A stretch of 64,000 nucleotides of DNA from Gemmobacter sp. (GCF_034676705.1 NZ_JAUCBS010000013.1:570501-634500), one strand, 5' to 3'; shown: positions 52,144 through 62,381, numbered from the stretch's first letter. The notes: generated by a model not told the origin, from the sequence alone. Numbers and translations: made by a program.

Positions 52144-53685
52144 CTACCCCCGGCGCAGCGCGCTGCGGAAATCCGACATGCGGAAGGCGCCGATCAGAAA
52201 GCCGATGGCGAAATAGCTGACAATGCCAATCCCACACAGCCCCGCCAGCGCGATATAGCGCCAACCCGGCATCCCCAGCCCTGGCCCCAGCAGCACCTGC
52301 GCCAGCCACAGCACCGCCCCCATGGCGACCGAGGCCAGCACGATCCGCCACATCCGGCTGCGCAGCCGGGCATCGGCCCGCGCCTCGTCGCCCATGCCGC
52401 GGGTGCCCAGCCACAGTTGCAGCAGCATGAACCAGCCCGATACCGTGGTGGCCAGCGCCGCGGCGGCAAAGCCGATCACCGGCATCATCCCCACCGCAAA
52501 GCCCACGTTGACCAGCATCGACACCACGGCATAGCGGAACGGGCGCCGCGTATCCTCGCGCGCATAATACAGCGGTTGCAGGGTCTTTTGCAGCACGAAG
52601 GCCGGCAGGCCCAGCCCATAGATCGCCAGCGCCAGCGCGGTATTGGCAATGTCATCGGCGCCGAAATTGCCCCGGCCATACAGCACCCCGATCAGCGGCA
52701 GGGCGATGACCACCAGCGCAACGGCGGCCGGCAGCGTCAGTGCCAGCGCGAATTCCGTTGCCCGGTTCAGCGATGCGCGGCCCCCTTCGGCATCGCCGGC
52801 CCGCAGGCGGCGCGACAGGTCGGGCAACAGCACGGTGCCCACGGCAATGCCGACGACCCCAAGCGGCAGCTGATACAGCCGGTCGGCATAGGACAGCCAG
52901 GCAACCGCGCCTTCGGTAAAGCTGGCCACCTGGCGGCCGACCAGCAGGTTGATCTGCACCACGCCACCTGCCAGCACCGCTGGTGCGGCAATGACCGCCA
53001 GCCGCTTCAGCTCGGGCGTCAGGCGCGGCAGGCCGGGCCAGAACACGAACCCCGCCCGCGCCGCCGATGCCCAGGTAAAGGCAAACTGCGCCACCCCGGT
53101 CACCGGCACCGTCCAGGCCAGCGTCAGCCCCATGTCCCAGCCGGCGCGGTCGGCCAGCAGCATGGCGGCGATGAACATCAGGTTCATCAGCACCGGCACG
53201 ACCGACGCCTCGGTAAACCGGCCGAAACTGTTCAAGACCCCCGACAGCAGCGCCACAAGGCTGATGAACAGGATGTAGACAAAGCCGATCCGGCCATACA
53301 GCACCGCCAGACCGAACCGTTCATCCCCGGCAAAGCCTGCTGCCATGGCCCAGACCAGCCAGGGCATGGCCAGCGTGCCCAGAATGGAAAACAGCATCAG
53401 AAGCCAGGTCATGCCGCTGAACGCATCGCGGGCAAAGCCGCGCGCATCCTCGCCCGATTCCAGCTTTTTGGCGAACATCGGCACGAAGGCCATGTTGAAC
53501 GCCCCTTCGGCAAAGAAGCGGCGGAACATGTTGGGCAGCGAAAAGGCGATGAAGAATGCCTCGGCCACCGGGCCGGCGCCCAGATAGGCGGCCATCATTA
53601 CATCGCGCGCGAAGCCGGCGCCGCGCGACACCAGCGTCCACGACCCGACCACGACGGCCGAGCGGATCAGGCGGATCGGCTTCAT
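52144..53685 (-). CDS. murJ: Lipid II flippase MurJ
   Basis: 513 residues with about 14 membrane helices. The MATE/MOP-superfamily N-terminus is SWTLVSRGAGFARDVMMA, and the MurJ-type LPNMFRRFFAEGAFNMAFVP follows near 50-70. It moves lipid II to the periplasmic side for cell-wall synthesis and is essential in most bacteria. Its ATG overlaps the glnD stop as ATGA; the murJ-glnD neighbourhood is frequent in Alphaproteobacteria. Confidence 0.95.
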   Translation of the reverse strand: MKPIRLIRSAVVVGSWTLVSRGAGFARDVMMAAYLGAGPVAEAFFIAFSLPNMFRRFFAEGAFNMAFVPMFAKKLESGEDARGFARDAFSGMTWLLMLFSILGTLAMPWLVWAMAAGFAGDERFGLAVLYGRIGFVYILFISLVALLSGVLNSFGRFTEASVVPVLMNLMFIAAMLLADRAGWDMGLTLAWTVPVTGVAQFAFTWASAARAGFVFWPGLPRLTPELKRLAVIAAPAVLAGGVVQINLLVGRQVASFTEGAVAWLSYADRLYQLPLGVVGIAVGTVLLPDLSRRLRAGDAEGGRASLNRATEFALALTLPAAVALVVIALPLIGVLYGRGNFGADDIANTALALAIYGLGLPAFVLQKTLQPLYYAREDTRRPFRYAVVSMLVNVGFAVGMMPVIGFAAAALATTVSGWFMLLQLWLGTRGMGDEARADARLRSRMWRIVLASVAMGAVLWLAQVLLGPGLGMPGWRYIALAGLCGIGIVSYFAIGFLIGAFRMSDFRSALRRG

Positions 53686-56504
53686 CCCTGCCGCGCCCGT
53701 TCCGCGCCTTCGGCGATGGCCTGCCGCAGCTTGCGTTCCAGCGCCTCTTGCCGGGCGGACTGGTGCAGTTTCAGCCCGAAGGCGTCCTTGACGTAAAAGC
53801 TGTCCACCACCTGCGCGCCAAAGGTCGCTATGACGGCGCTGGCGATATAGATGTTGTTCGCGGCCAGCGTGCGGGTCAGGTCATACAACAGGCCGGGCCG
53901 GTCGCGGGTATCGACCTCGATGATGGTGTAGATGTCGGACCCTTCGTTGTCGAAGGTGATGGTGGTGGGAAAGCGGAAGGCGCGTTCGCGCTTTTTCACC
54001 TTGTCGCGGTCCTTCAGCGCCTCGCGCGCCACGACCTCGCCCTTGAGCGTCTTTTCGATCATCGCGCGCAGGCGCGGCAGGCGGCTGACCTCGTAGGGGT
54101 GGCCATCGGCCTCCTGCACCCAGAAGACCGCGGTGGCGTAACCATCCTTGGACGTATAGGTCCGTGCATCCACCACATTCGCCCCGACCAGCGCCAGCGC
54201 GCCGGCCAGCCGGCTGAAGATGCCCGGATGATCCTCCAGCACAAAGGCGGCGCGGGTGGCATCATGGCCTTCCTCGGGGTGCAGGTCGATGCGCACCTCG
54301 CCATCGCCGATGCCACGCAGCAGGCAGGCAAACACCACATGCGTCTCGGTTGGCAGGCCCTGCCAGTAGGGGCCGTAATGGCGGTCGGTCTCGGCCTTGA
54401 GATCCGCGCGCGGCCAGTCGGGCAGCGCCTCGCGCAGGGCGCGCTTGGCCTCGTCCTCGCGCATCGACCGGCTGACCGCCTCCAGCCCGTTTTCCAGCGC
54501 ATCCGCCGTGGCGCCGTGCAGTTGGCGCAACAGGGTGGCCTTCCAGTTGTTCCAGGTGTTCGGGCCCACGCCGCGAATGTCGCAGACGGTCAGCACCGTC
54601 AGCAGATCCAGCCGTTTCCGGCTGCCGACCATGCGGGCAAAGCTGCGCACCGTGCGCGGGTCGGCGATGTCGCGCTTTTGCGCGGTGTCCGACATCAGCA
54701 GGTGATAGCGCACCAGCCATTCCACCGTTTCGGATTCCTCGGCCGTCAGCCCCAGCCGGGGGGCAACCCGGCGGGCGATCTGGGCGCCCAGGATGGCATG
54801 ATCCTCGGGGCGGCCCTTGCCGATGTCATGCAGCAGCAGCGCCACATACAGCACCTTGCGGTTGACGCCCGCCTTGAGGATGCCCGAGGACAGCGGATGT
54901 TCCTCGTGCAGTTCGCCGCGTTCGATCCGGTCCAGGATGCTGATGCACTGGATGATGTGTTCGTCCACCGTATAGTGGTGGTAGACGTTGAACTGCATCA
55001 TCGCCACGATCGGCTCGAATTCCGGGATGAAGGCCGACAGCACGCCCAGCTCGTTCATCCGCCGCAGCGCCCGTTCCGGGTTGCCGTGTTTCAGCATCAG
55101 ATCCAGGAAGATGTGCTGCGCCTCCGCGTCCTGGCGCATGCCTTCGTCGATGCGGTGCAGGTTGGCGGTGACCAGCCGCATGGCATCGGGATGGATCAGC
55201 AGGCCGGTGCGCAAGCCTTCGTCGAACAGCCGCAGCAGGTTCAGCTTGTCGGCGACAAAGGCGACGGGGTCGGCCACCGTCAGCCGGCCGTGCAGCACCT
55301 TGTAGCCCGGCCGCACCCGGCGGCGGCGTTTCAGCAACCCTTCCAGCAGCGGCGCCTTCTTGACGTGGCGCGCCTCCAGCGCGGTCAGGAAGATGCGCGT
55401 CAGTTCACCCACGCGGGTGGCATGGCGGAAGTAATCCTGCATGAAATGTTCCACCGCGCGGCGCCCGCCGGTGTCTTCATACCCCATGCGGTCCGCAACC
55501 TCGACCTGCATGTCGAAGGTCAGCTGATCCATCGCGCGCTTGGCGATGTAGTGCAGATGGCAGCGGACCGACCACAGGAACGTTTCTGCCGCACGAAAGC
55601 GGTAGTATTCCTCGGGGGTGAACAGGCCATGCTGCACCAGCCCCGCAGCGCTTTCCGACCCGTGCAGGTATTTCCCGATCCAGTACAGCGTTTGCAGATC
55701 GCGCAGGCCGCCCTTGCCTTCCTTGACGTTGGGTTCCAGCACATAGCGCTGGCCGCCCTGCTTGCGGTGCCGTTCGGCCCGTTCGACCAGCTTCGCCTCG
55801 ATGAACTGCGGTGCGCTATGGGCGAACAGCTCCTTGTGCAGCAGCTGGTGCAGTTCCTCGGCCAGGGGGCGGTCGCCGGTGATGTAGCGCTTTTCCAGCA
55901 GGGCGGTGCGGATCGTCATGTCCTCCTGCGCCAGGCGCAGGCAATCCTTGATGGTGCGGCTGGCGTGGCCCACCTTCAGCCGCAGATCCCACAGGATATA
56001 CAGCATGGATTCGATGACGCTTTCGGCCCAGGGCGTGATCTTCCAGGGCGTCAGGAACAGCAGGTCCACATCGGAATGCGGCGCCATCTCGGCCCGGCCA
56101 TAGCCGCCGACGGCCAGCACCGACAGCCGTTCGGCCGCCGTGGGCGCCTGCACCGGATGCAGCTGGGTGGTGGCCATGTCATGCGCGATGGTCACCAGCA
56201 GGTCGGTCAGCAGCGACTGCGCCCCCACCAGCCCGCGCGCGGCGCGCGGGGCTGCGGCCAGCGCCTCGGCCAGCCGGGCATTGCCCTGCGCCTGCGCCTG
56301 CGCCAGGTGCCGCACCACAAGGGCGCGGCGGGCCGGGGCATCGGCGGTGCCGGACTGGGCCAGATCGTCAAGAATGGCGGCCCGCAGGGCCGCCACGTCG
56401 ATCAGATCGTCCGCAGCACAGGGATTGCGGTTGTCGTCGGAGAGGATCAGCAGGCCGCGGGGTTCAGAACCCGAGGCCGCCGAAGCTTCTTTGGGCAGGA
56501 TCAA
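53682..56504 (-). CDS. glnD: Bifunctional PII uridylyltransferase / uridylyl-removing enzyme
   Basis: About 940 residues. Domains in order: nucleotidyltransferase (VGGYGRAEMAPHSDVDLLFL with the G-G and D-x-D motif, about 130-150), an HD hydrolase domain (ALLLHDIGKGRPEDHA near 560) and two C-terminal ACT domains (about 740 and 850). It senses glutamine and modifies the PII proteins that control nitrogen assimilation. The start is uncertain: TTG 56504 gives the longest product with AGGTGGTG upstream but overlaps the LppC-like gene by 41 bases. A shorter start within the first 40 codons is possible. Confidence 0.93.
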   Translation of the reverse strand: MILPKEASAASGSEPRGLLILSDDNRNPCAADDLIDVAALRAAILDDLAQSGTADAPARRALVVRHLAQAQAQGNARLAEALAAAPRAARGLVGAQSLLTDLLVTIAHDMATTQLHPVQAPTAAERLSVLAVGGYGRAEMAPHSDVDLLFLTPWKITPWAESVIESMLYILWDLRLKVGHASRTIKDCLRLAQEDMTIRTALLEKRYITGDRPLAEELHQLLHKELFAHSAPQFIEAKLVERAERHRKQGGQRYVLEPNVKEGKGGLRDLQTLYWIGKYLHGSESAAGLVQHGLFTPEEYYRFRAAETFLWSVRCHLHYIAKRAMDQLTFDMQVEVADRMGYEDTGGRRAVEHFMQDYFRHATRVGELTRIFLTALEARHVKKAPLLEGLLKRRRRVRPGYKVLHGRLTVADPVAFVADKLNLLRLFDEGLRTGLLIHPDAMRLVTANLHRIDEGMRQDAEAQHIFLDLMLKHGNPERALRRMNELGVLSAFIPEFEPIVAMMQFNVYHHYTVDEHIIQCISILDRIERGELHEEHPLSSGILKAGVNRKVLYVALLLHDIGKGRPEDHAILGAQIARRVAPRLGLTAEESETVEWLVRYHLLMSDTAQKRDIADPRTVRSFARMVGSRKRLDLLTVLTVCDIRGVGPNTWNNWKATLLRQLHGATADALENGLEAVSRSMREDEAKRALREALPDWPRADLKAETDRHYGPYWQGLPTETHVVFACLLRGIGDGEVRIDLHPEEGHDATRAAFVLEDHPGIFSRLAGALALVGANVVDARTYTSKDGYATAVFWVQEADGHPYEVSRLPRLRAMIEKTLKGEVVAREALKDRDKVKKRERAFRFPTTITFDNEGSDIYTIIEVDTRDRPGLLYDLTRTLAANNIYIASAVIATFGAQVVDSFYVKDAFGLKLHQSARQEALERKLRQAIAEGAERARQG

Positions 56505-57639
56505 TCACCACCACCTGTCTGTTGCGGATCTCGGCCACGGCCAGCGCCCGTTCGTTGGTGCCGTCCGATTTCAGGCGGAACACCCCGCTGACACCGGCAA
56601 AGCCCGAGGATTGCGTCAGCGACGCGCCCGACAGCGCATCGCTGCGCCCCGACCGCACCAGCGCCCCGACGGCGGCAATCCCGTCATAGGCCAGCCCGGC
56701 AATGGGATGCGGGGCCGATCCATAGGCCGCCTGATAGCGCGCCTGGAACGCCTGATAAAGCGCGGGGTCAGGCAGCGCGAACCAGCCGCCCTGCACGCCG
56801 GGCAGCGCCAGCGTGGCCTGCGGAATGTCCCAGCGGGTCAGGCCCAGATAGCGCGCCTGATCAGGCGACAACCCCTGATCGCGCAGCATCTGCGACATCA
56901 GCGGCAGCGAACCTGCGGTATCGGCGGTGAAGAACAGCGCATCCGCCCCGGTCGCGCGGGCATTCGCCACGATCTGCGGCGCGGCCTGGATGACCTCGTT
57001 CTGGCCAAAGGCGTACCCCATGGTCGATACCAGCGTCGATCCCGACCCCGAGATCGCCCGCGCAATGGCCGCGCGGCCGACTTCGCCCGCCGGGGTCCGC
57101 TCGTGCACGATCATCACGCGGCGCTGGCCCTGGCTGGCCGCATAGCGCACCAGCCGGTTGGCGGTATTTTCGAACGTCGGGCCAAGGACAAAGACGTTGG
57201 CCCCGGCAATGTCGGTGTTGTTCGAAAAGCTCAGGACGTTGACGCCCTGCGAAGCCACGGCGACGCCGGCCGCATTCGCCTCTTGCGCGAAGACCGGGCC
57301 CAGGATCACCCGCGCGCCATCGGCCACGGCGCGCTGCGCGATGGCGCCCGCCTCGCCGGCCTGGCCGGTGGTCTGGTAGACCCGCAGGTCGATGCGCACC
57401 CCGCCCAGATCGGCCATCGCCAGCCGCGCGGCATTCTCCAGCGACCGCGCCAGCAACTGGTCGGTCTGCTGCCCGGACCCGCCCGGAACCAGCAGCGCGA
57501 CGGGCACCGGGGCGCCTGTGTCGATCGCCGGGCCGGTCGCGGTCATGCCGACGGGTTCGCAGGCAGCAAGGGCCAGCGCCGCCAGCGCCAGGCCCAGTTT
57601 GCCCAGCGACTTGCGGGCACGGTGCAAAACGGCGATCAT
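56464..57639 (-). CDS. LppC/LpoA-like lipoprotein with a type I periplasmic-binding fold
   Basis: 391 residues from ATG 57639. The lipoprotein signal ends in LAAC (C27). The mature protein is a Leu/Ile/Val-binding-protein-like fold, with VALLVPGGSGQQ and VILGPVFAQEANAAG typical of LppC. E. coli LpoA, the namesake, activates penicillin-binding protein 1A; here only the substrate-binding-like domain exists, as is usual in Alphaproteobacteria. It is divergent from rsmI, a conserved pairing, and its stop lies inside the 5' end of glnD. Confidence 0.85.
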   Translation of the reverse strand: MIAVLHRARKSLGKLGLALAALALAACEPVGMTATGPAIDTGAPVPVALLVPGGSGQQTDQLLARSLENAARLAMADLGGVRIDLRVYQTTGQAGEAGAIAQRAVADGARVILGPVFAQEANAAGVAVASQGVNVLSFSNNTDIAGANVFVLGPTFENTANRLVRYAASQGQRRVMIVHERTPAGEVGRAAIARAISGSGSTLVSTMGYAFGQNEVIQAAPQIVANARATGADALFFTADTAGSLPLMSQMLRDQGLSPDQARYLGLTRWDIPQATLALPGVQGGWFALPDPALYQAFQARYQAAYGSAPHPIAGLAYDGIAAVGALVRSGRSDALSGASLTQSSGFAGVSGVFRLKSDGTNERALAVAEIRNRQVVVIDPAQRSFGGLGF

Positions 57640-57726
57640 CCAAACTCTCCCGGGGTAATGCGGTCGGTCCCCGGACCCTAGGCGCTTCTGCCCGCGAAGT
57701 AAACTTGCCACGACCCGAAGGACGCC

Positions 57727-58614
57727 ATGACCGACGACATTCCGCCGACCAGACCCGGCGCCCGACGCCCCGAGCCGGGCCTGCACCTGGTCGCGACCCC
57801 GATCGGCGCGGCCCGCGACATCACCTTGCGCGCGCTGGATATTCTGGCCGGGGCCGATCTGCTGGCCGCCGAAGACACCCGGACCCTGCGCCACCTGATG
57901 GAGATCCATGGCATCCCGCTGGGGGGGCGCCACATCGTGGCCTATCACGACCATAACGGCGATGTGGCCCGCCCCCGGATCCTGGCTGCGCTGGCCGAGG
58001 GAAAATCGGTCGCCTATGCCTCCGAGGCGGGGACGCCGCTGGTGGCCGACCCGGGCATGAAGCTGGCCCGCGCCGCCATAGATGCCGGGCACCGCGTGCT
58101 GGCGGCCCCCGGCCCCTCGGCTGTACTGGCCGCGCTGAGCGTGGCGGGGCTGCCGACCGACCGCTTCCTGTTCGCAGGATTTCCTCCATCTGCCGCAGGA
58201 GCGCGGCGCAGCTGGATGGCGGAACTGGCAGCCGTGCCGGCAACGCTGGTGATCTACGAAAGCCCGAAACGCGTTAGCAGAACATTAGGGGAATTGTGCG
58301 AGGTTCTGGGTGGGGAACGGCTGGGGGCGCTGTGCCGGGAACTCACCAAGCGATTCGAGGATGTGTCGCGCGGAACGCTGGAACAGCTGGCAGGGCAATT
58401 CGCCGGGCAGGAACCCAAGGGCGAAATCGTGCTGGTGATCGACCGGGCGGGGGAAACCGCCCCGGCCGAGGGCGAGGTAGAGGCGGCATTGGCCCGGGCC
58501 CTGATGGTGCCCGGGGCCAGGGTCAAGGATGTGGCGACCGAGGTTGCGGCAAGGTTCGGCCTTGCGCGGCGCGATGTGTATCAGATGGCCTTGAAACAGG
58601 CCGAACGGGAGTAG
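57727..58614 (+). CDS. rsmI: 16S rRNA 2'-O-ribose C1402 methyltransferase
   Basis: 295 residues of the tetrapyrrole-methylase fold. N-terminal LHLVATPIGAARDITLRAL, EDTRTLRHLM, and the SAM region AAPGPSAVLAALSVAGLP are diagnostic. RsmI methylates C1402 of 16S rRNA together with RsmH. It starts rsmI-yraN-gshB; yraN begins four bases after its stop. Confidence 0.95.
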   Translation: MTDDIPPTRPGARRPEPGLHLVATPIGAARDITLRALDILAGADLLAAEDTRTLRHLMEIHGIPLGGRHIVAYHDHNGDVARPRILAALAEGKSVAYASEAGTPLVADPGMKLARAAIDAGHRVLAAPGPSAVLAALSVAGLPTDRFLFAGFPPSAAGARRSWMAELAAVPATLVIYESPKRVSRTLGELCEVLGGERLGALCRELTKRFEDVSRGTLEQLAGQFAGQEPKGEIVLVIDRAGETAPAEGEVEAALARALMVPGARVKDVATEVAARFGLARRDVYQMALKQAERE

Positions 58615-58618
58615 CGGG

Positions 58619-58972
58619 ATGGGCGGTCTGGTGGGCTATCTGTCGGGTGTTGCGGCCGAAGGCGCGGTTGAGCGGCACTACGAATCGGCCGGCCGGCCGA
58701 TTGCGGCCCGCCGCTGGCGCGGAAAATGGGGCGAGATCGACCTGATCGCGCGCGAAGGCGATACGGTCGTGTTCATCGAGGTGAAAAAGGCCGCCACCCA
58801 CGCCCGCGCGGCCGAACGGCTGGGGCCGCGCCAGGTGCGCCGCATCTGGGCGGCGGCTTCGGAATTTCTGGATGGCGAACCGAAGGGGTCGTTAACGGAT
58901 GTCCGGTTCGATGTGGCGCTGGTCGATTCCCTTGGCCGCATCGAAATCCGCGAGAATGCCTACGCGGCCTGA
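58619..58972 (+). CDS. yraN: UPF0102/YraN family protein
   Basis: 117 residues. The PD-(D/E)xK-like core is GKWGEIDLIAREGD and VVFIEVKKA. The family is predicted to be a nuclease-fold protein related to Holliday-junction resolvases, without confirmed activity. It is encoded in the usual place after rsmI, 62 bases before gshB. Confidence 0.9.
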   Translation: MGGLVGYLSGVAAEGAVERHYESAGRPIAARRWRGKWGEIDLIAREGDTVVFIEVKKAATHARAAERLGPRQVRRIWAAASEFLDGEPKGSLTDVRFDVALVDSLGRIEIRENAYAA

Positions 58973-59034
58973 CCCCGCCTTGCATCCCGCGCCGCACCGG
59001 ACCATCTAGGTGCAGGCGCATTGCGGAGGGAATG

Positions 59035-59979
59035 ATGAAGGTAGCCTTGCAGATGGACCCGATCGGGTCGGTCAACATCGACGCGGACAGCACGTTCCGC
59101 ATCGGGCTGGAGGCTCAGGCACGGGGCCATTCCCTGTTCTACTATACGCCGGATCGGCTGGCATTTTCCGAAGGCCGGGTGACGGCCCGTGGCTGGCCGG
59201 TGGAACTGCGCCGCGTCAAGGGTGATCATGTCAGCTACGGACCCGAGACCGAGGTCGATCTGGGCGAATTCGACGTGGTCTGGCTGCGCCAGGATCCGCC
59301 GTTCGACATGGGCTACATCACCACGACGCATATCCTGGAAATGATCCATCCCAGGACGCTGGTGGTGAACGACCCGTTCTGGGTGCGCAACAGCCCGGAA
59401 AAGCTGCTGGTGCTGCGGTTCCCCGACCTGACCCCGCCGACCACCATCGCGCGGGATCTGGCGACGATCCGGGCATTCAAGCAGAAGCATGGCGATATCA
59501 TCCTGAAGCCGCTTTACGGCAATGGCGGGGCGGGGGTGTTCCGGCTAGACGAGAATGACCGCAACCTGTCCTCGCTCTATGAGCTGTTCACCGGCATGAG
59601 CCGCGAGCCGATGATCGTGCAGAAGTTCCTGCCGGCCGTGGCAAAAGGCGACAAGCGGGTGATTCTGGTGGATGGCGAGGCGGTCGGGGCAATCAACCGG
59701 GTGCCGCAGGCGGGTGAGACGCGGTCGAACATGCATGTGGGCGGCCGGCCCGAGCCTGTGGGCCTGACCGAACGCGACCGCGAGATTTGCGCCCGGATCG
59801 GGCCGGTGCTGCGGGACAAGGGGCAGGTCTTTGTCGGCATCGATGTGATCGGCGACTGGCTGACCGAGATTAATGTGACCTCGCCCACCGGGATTCAGGA
59901 GCTGGAGCGGTTCGACGGCACCAACACCGCCGCGCTGATCTGGCAGGCGATCGAGGCGAAGCGGGCCGCGCAGCGGTGA
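59035..59979 (+). CDS. gshB: Glutathione synthetase
   Basis: 314 residues from ATG 59035 (another ATG at 59032 is too close to GGAGGG). ATP-grasp enzyme joining gamma-glutamylcysteine and glycine. Landmarks are VALQMDPIGSVNIDADSTF at the N-terminus, LRQDPPFDMGYITTTHILE, the glycine-rich loop KPLYGNGGAGVFRL and ITNVTSPTG-like EINVTSPTGIQEL near the end. The stop overlaps the next gene as GTGA. Confidence 0.96.
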   Translation: MKVALQMDPIGSVNIDADSTFRIGLEAQARGHSLFYYTPDRLAFSEGRVTARGWPVELRRVKGDHVSYGPETEVDLGEFDVVWLRQDPPFDMGYITTTHILEMIHPRTLVVNDPFWVRNSPEKLLVLRFPDLTPPTTIARDLATIRAFKQKHGDIILKPLYGNGGAGVFRLDENDRNLSSLYELFTGMSREPMIVQKFLPAVAKGDKRVILVDGEAVGAINRVPQAGETRSNMHVGGRPEPVGLTERDREICARIGPVLRDKGQVFVGIDVIGDWLTEINVTSPTGIQELERFDGTNTAALIWQAIEAKRAAQR

Positions 59980-60878
59980 GCTGGCGGCTGGGCCTACTGC
60001 GGCTGCTCTTGCGCCATGGCGCCAAGCCGCGGCTGGCCCGGCTGGCCACGCCCGATCAGGCCCGCCAGCAGTTCCTGCGCGTGGCGTCGGTGCTGCCCGC
60101 GCCGCCGTTCTTGCTGAACCTGCCCGGTGCAGCGCCGCTGCATCGCATCACGGCGGGGCCGGTCGAGGAGGACGCGGTGATTCTGTGGTTTCACGGCGGT
60201 GCCTATGTCGCCGGCGCGCCCGGGACGCATGCCGCCATGCTGGGCCGGCTGTCGCGGCTGTCCCGGCTTGCCGTGATCGCGCCCGATTACCGCAAGGCCC
60301 CCGAACACCCCGCGCCAGCCGCCTATGACGATGCCCGGGCAGCCCATGCCGCCTTGCTGCACCAGGGCTGGCCAGCGCGGCGGATCGTGCTGGGGGGCGA
60401 CAGTGCGGGCGGGGGGCTGGCGCTGGCGTTGCTGGCCGATCTGTGCGCGCGCGGTCTGCGACCTGCCTGCTGCATCGTCTTTTCGCCCTGGACGGACATG
60501 ACGCTGTCGGGCGCCAGCCTGCGGGCCAATGCCGCTGCCGACCCCCTGCTGCCGGTTTCGCGGATCGAGGAGGCGCGGGCGCAGGTCATCGGCGGCCTTG
60601 CGCCCGACGACCCCCGGCTATCGCCCTTGCACGCCCGCTACACCAACCCGCCGCCGGTGCTGATCCAGGTGGGCGGCGACGAAATCCTGCTGGATGATTC
60701 GCGGCGCATGGCGGACCGGCTGCGCGATGCGGGGGCCGAGGTGGTGCTGGAGGAATGGCCGCGCGCCCCGCATGTCTGGCAGTTCTTCGACGGCTGGCTG
60801 CCCGAGGCGCGGGCCGCCCTGCGCAATGTTGCCCGTTTTGCCCGCCATCACGCCGGCGTGCCGATGGCCAGGCGGTAA
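59976..60878 (+). CDS. Alpha/beta hydrolase of the hormone-sensitive-lipase type
   Basis: 300 residues from GTG 59976, coupled to gshB by a GTGA overlap. HSL-family motifs are WFHGGAYVAG (oxyanion hole), GGDSAGGGLALAL (nucleophile serine) and a C-terminal APHVWQFFDGW (histidine). An esterase on short-chain or amide esters is likely; the true substrate is unknown. The two 3' ends overlap: its last 31 bases lie antisense within yifB. Confidence 0.85.
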   Translation: MSWRLGLLRLLLRHGAKPRLARLATPDQARQQFLRVASVLPAPPFLLNLPGAAPLHRITAGPVEEDAVILWFHGGAYVAGAPGTHAAMLGRLSRLSRLAVIAPDYRKAPEHPAPAAYDDARAAHAALLHQGWPARRIVLGGDSAGGGLALALLADLCARGLRPACCIVFSPWTDMTLSGASLRANAAADPLLPVSRIEEARAQVIGGLAPDDPRLSPLHARYTNPPPVLIQVGGDEILLDDSRRMADRLRDAGAEVVLEEWPRAPHVWQFFDGWLPEARAALRNVARFARHHAGVPMARR

Positions 60879-62362
60879 CCTACCGCCTCGGCCACATGCG
60901 GCAGGCGCACCGCGGCCGACCCGTCCAGATCGGCGATGGTGCGCGCCACCCGCAGCACCCGGTGATAGCCCCGTGCCGACAGTTTGAAGCGTTCGGCTAC
61001 GCGCACCAGCAGCGCCTTGCCTTCGGCATCCGGGGTGGCGACCTGTTCCAGCAGCGCGCCTTCGGCATCGGCATTCACCCGCACCCCGGCATGCGCGGCA
61101 TAGCGCGCCGTCTGCACCTGCCGCGCGGCCGCTACCCGGGCGGCGACCACGGCGGAACTGTCGCCCGACGGCGGCAGATCGAGGTCGGAAAAGGCGACCG
61201 GCGGCACCTCCAGCCGCAGGTCGAAACGGTCGATCAGCGGGCCAGAGATGCGGCCCAGATAATCCTCGCCACAGCCGGGCGCGCGGGAGCAGGCGCGGGC
61301 GGCATCGGCCAGATGACCGCAACGGCAGGGGTTCGCCGCCGCGACCAGCAGGAACCGGCAGGGATAGCGCACATGGGCATTGGCACGGGCCACCATGACC
61401 TCGCCCATCTCGATCGGCTGGCGCAGGGTTTCCAGAACGGGGCGGGTGAATTCGGGCAGTTCGTCCAGGAACAGCACGCCGTTATGGGCCAGCGACACCT
61501 CGCCCGGTTTCGCCCCCCGCCCGCCCCCGATGATCGCCGCCATCGAGGCGGTATGATGCGGTTCGCGGAACGGTCGGGCACGGCTGATGCCACCGTCGGA
61601 CAACAGCCCCGCCAGCGAATGGATCATCGAGGTTTCCAGCGCCTCCAGCGGGGTCAGCGGCGGCAGGATCCCCGGCAAGCGGGCGGCCAGCATGGATTTG
61701 CCCGAGCCCGGCGCCCCCACCATCATCACATGGTGCCGCCCGGCTGCCGCGATTTCCAGCGCGCGCTTGGCGCGTTCCTGCCCCTTGACGTCGCGCAGAT
61801 CGCGCGAGGTGGGGGGCATCGCCACCTCGCCGGCGGTGGCGGCGGGCAAGGCGATCTGGCCGGTGAAATGGCGCAGCACCTCGGCCAGGGTGCTGGCGCC
61901 CAGCACATGGGCGGCGGCGACCCAGGCGGCTTCTGGGCCGCAGGCGCGGGGGCAGATCATGGTCTTGTCGGCCTCGGCCGCCGCAAGGGCTGCCGGCAGC
62001 GCCCCCAGCACCGGCACCAGCCGCCCGTCCAGCGCCAGTTCCCCCAGCGCCACCGCGCCCTCGGCCGCCTCTTTCGGCACGATCTCCAGTTCCGCCAGCA
62101 GTGCCACGGCAATGGCCAGGTCGAAATGCGACCCTTCCTTGGGCAGGTCGGCCGGTGACAGGTTGATGGTGACCCGCTTGGCCGGCAAGGCGATGGACAG
62201 CGCGTTCAGCGCCGCCTTCACCCGTTCGCGCGCCTCGGACACCGCCTTGTCGGGCAGGCCGACAATGCCGAACGACGGCATCCCGGGCACGCAGGCGCAT
62301 TGCACCTCGACCAGCCGCGCCTCGACCCCTTCGAAGGCCACCGTAAAGGTCTTGGCCACCAT
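60848..62362 (-). CDS. YifB/ComM-family Mg-chelatase-like AAA+ ATPase
   Basis: 504 residues from ATG 62362; six codons further upstream are not needed. An N-terminal LonC-like domain (FAVAFEGVEARLVEV-type start, INLSPADLPKEGSHFDL) precedes Walker A GAPGSGKSMLAARL, Walker B GVLFLDELPEF and a C-terminal Mg-chelatase segment with cysteines around CRCGHL and CSRAPGC. ComM, the best-studied member, drives branch migration during natural transformation. Transcribed alone. Confidence 0.92.
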   Translation of the reverse strand: MVAKTFTVAFEGVEARLVEVQCACVPGMPSFGIVGLPDKAVSEARERVKAALNALSIALPAKRVTINLSPADLPKEGSHFDLAIAVALLAELEIVPKEAAEGAVALGELALDGRLVPVLGALPAALAAAEADKTMICPRACGPEAAWVAAAHVLGASTLAEVLRHFTGQIALPAATAGEVAMPPTSRDLRDVKGQERAKRALEIAAAGRHHVMMVGAPGSGKSMLAARLPGILPPLTPLEALETSMIHSLAGLLSDGGISRARPFREPHHTASMAAIIGGGRGAKPGEVSLAHNGVLFLDELPEFTRPVLETLRQPIEMGEVMVARANAHVRYPCRFLLVAAANPCRCGHLADAARACSRAPGCGEDYLGRISGPLIDRFDLRLEVPPVAFSDLDLPPSGDSSAVVAARVAAARQVQTARYAAHAGVRVNADAEGALLEQVATPDAEGKALLVRVAERFKLSARGYHRVLRVARTIADLDGSAAVRLPHVAEAVGYRLAIGTPA

Positions 62363-62381
62363 CCCGCGCTCCACACCCAAT

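Noticed and set aside
53556..56591. A 1011-codon plus-strand frame opposite glnD
   Set aside because: GlnD has all its domains on the minus strand. The plus frame is a compositional shadow.
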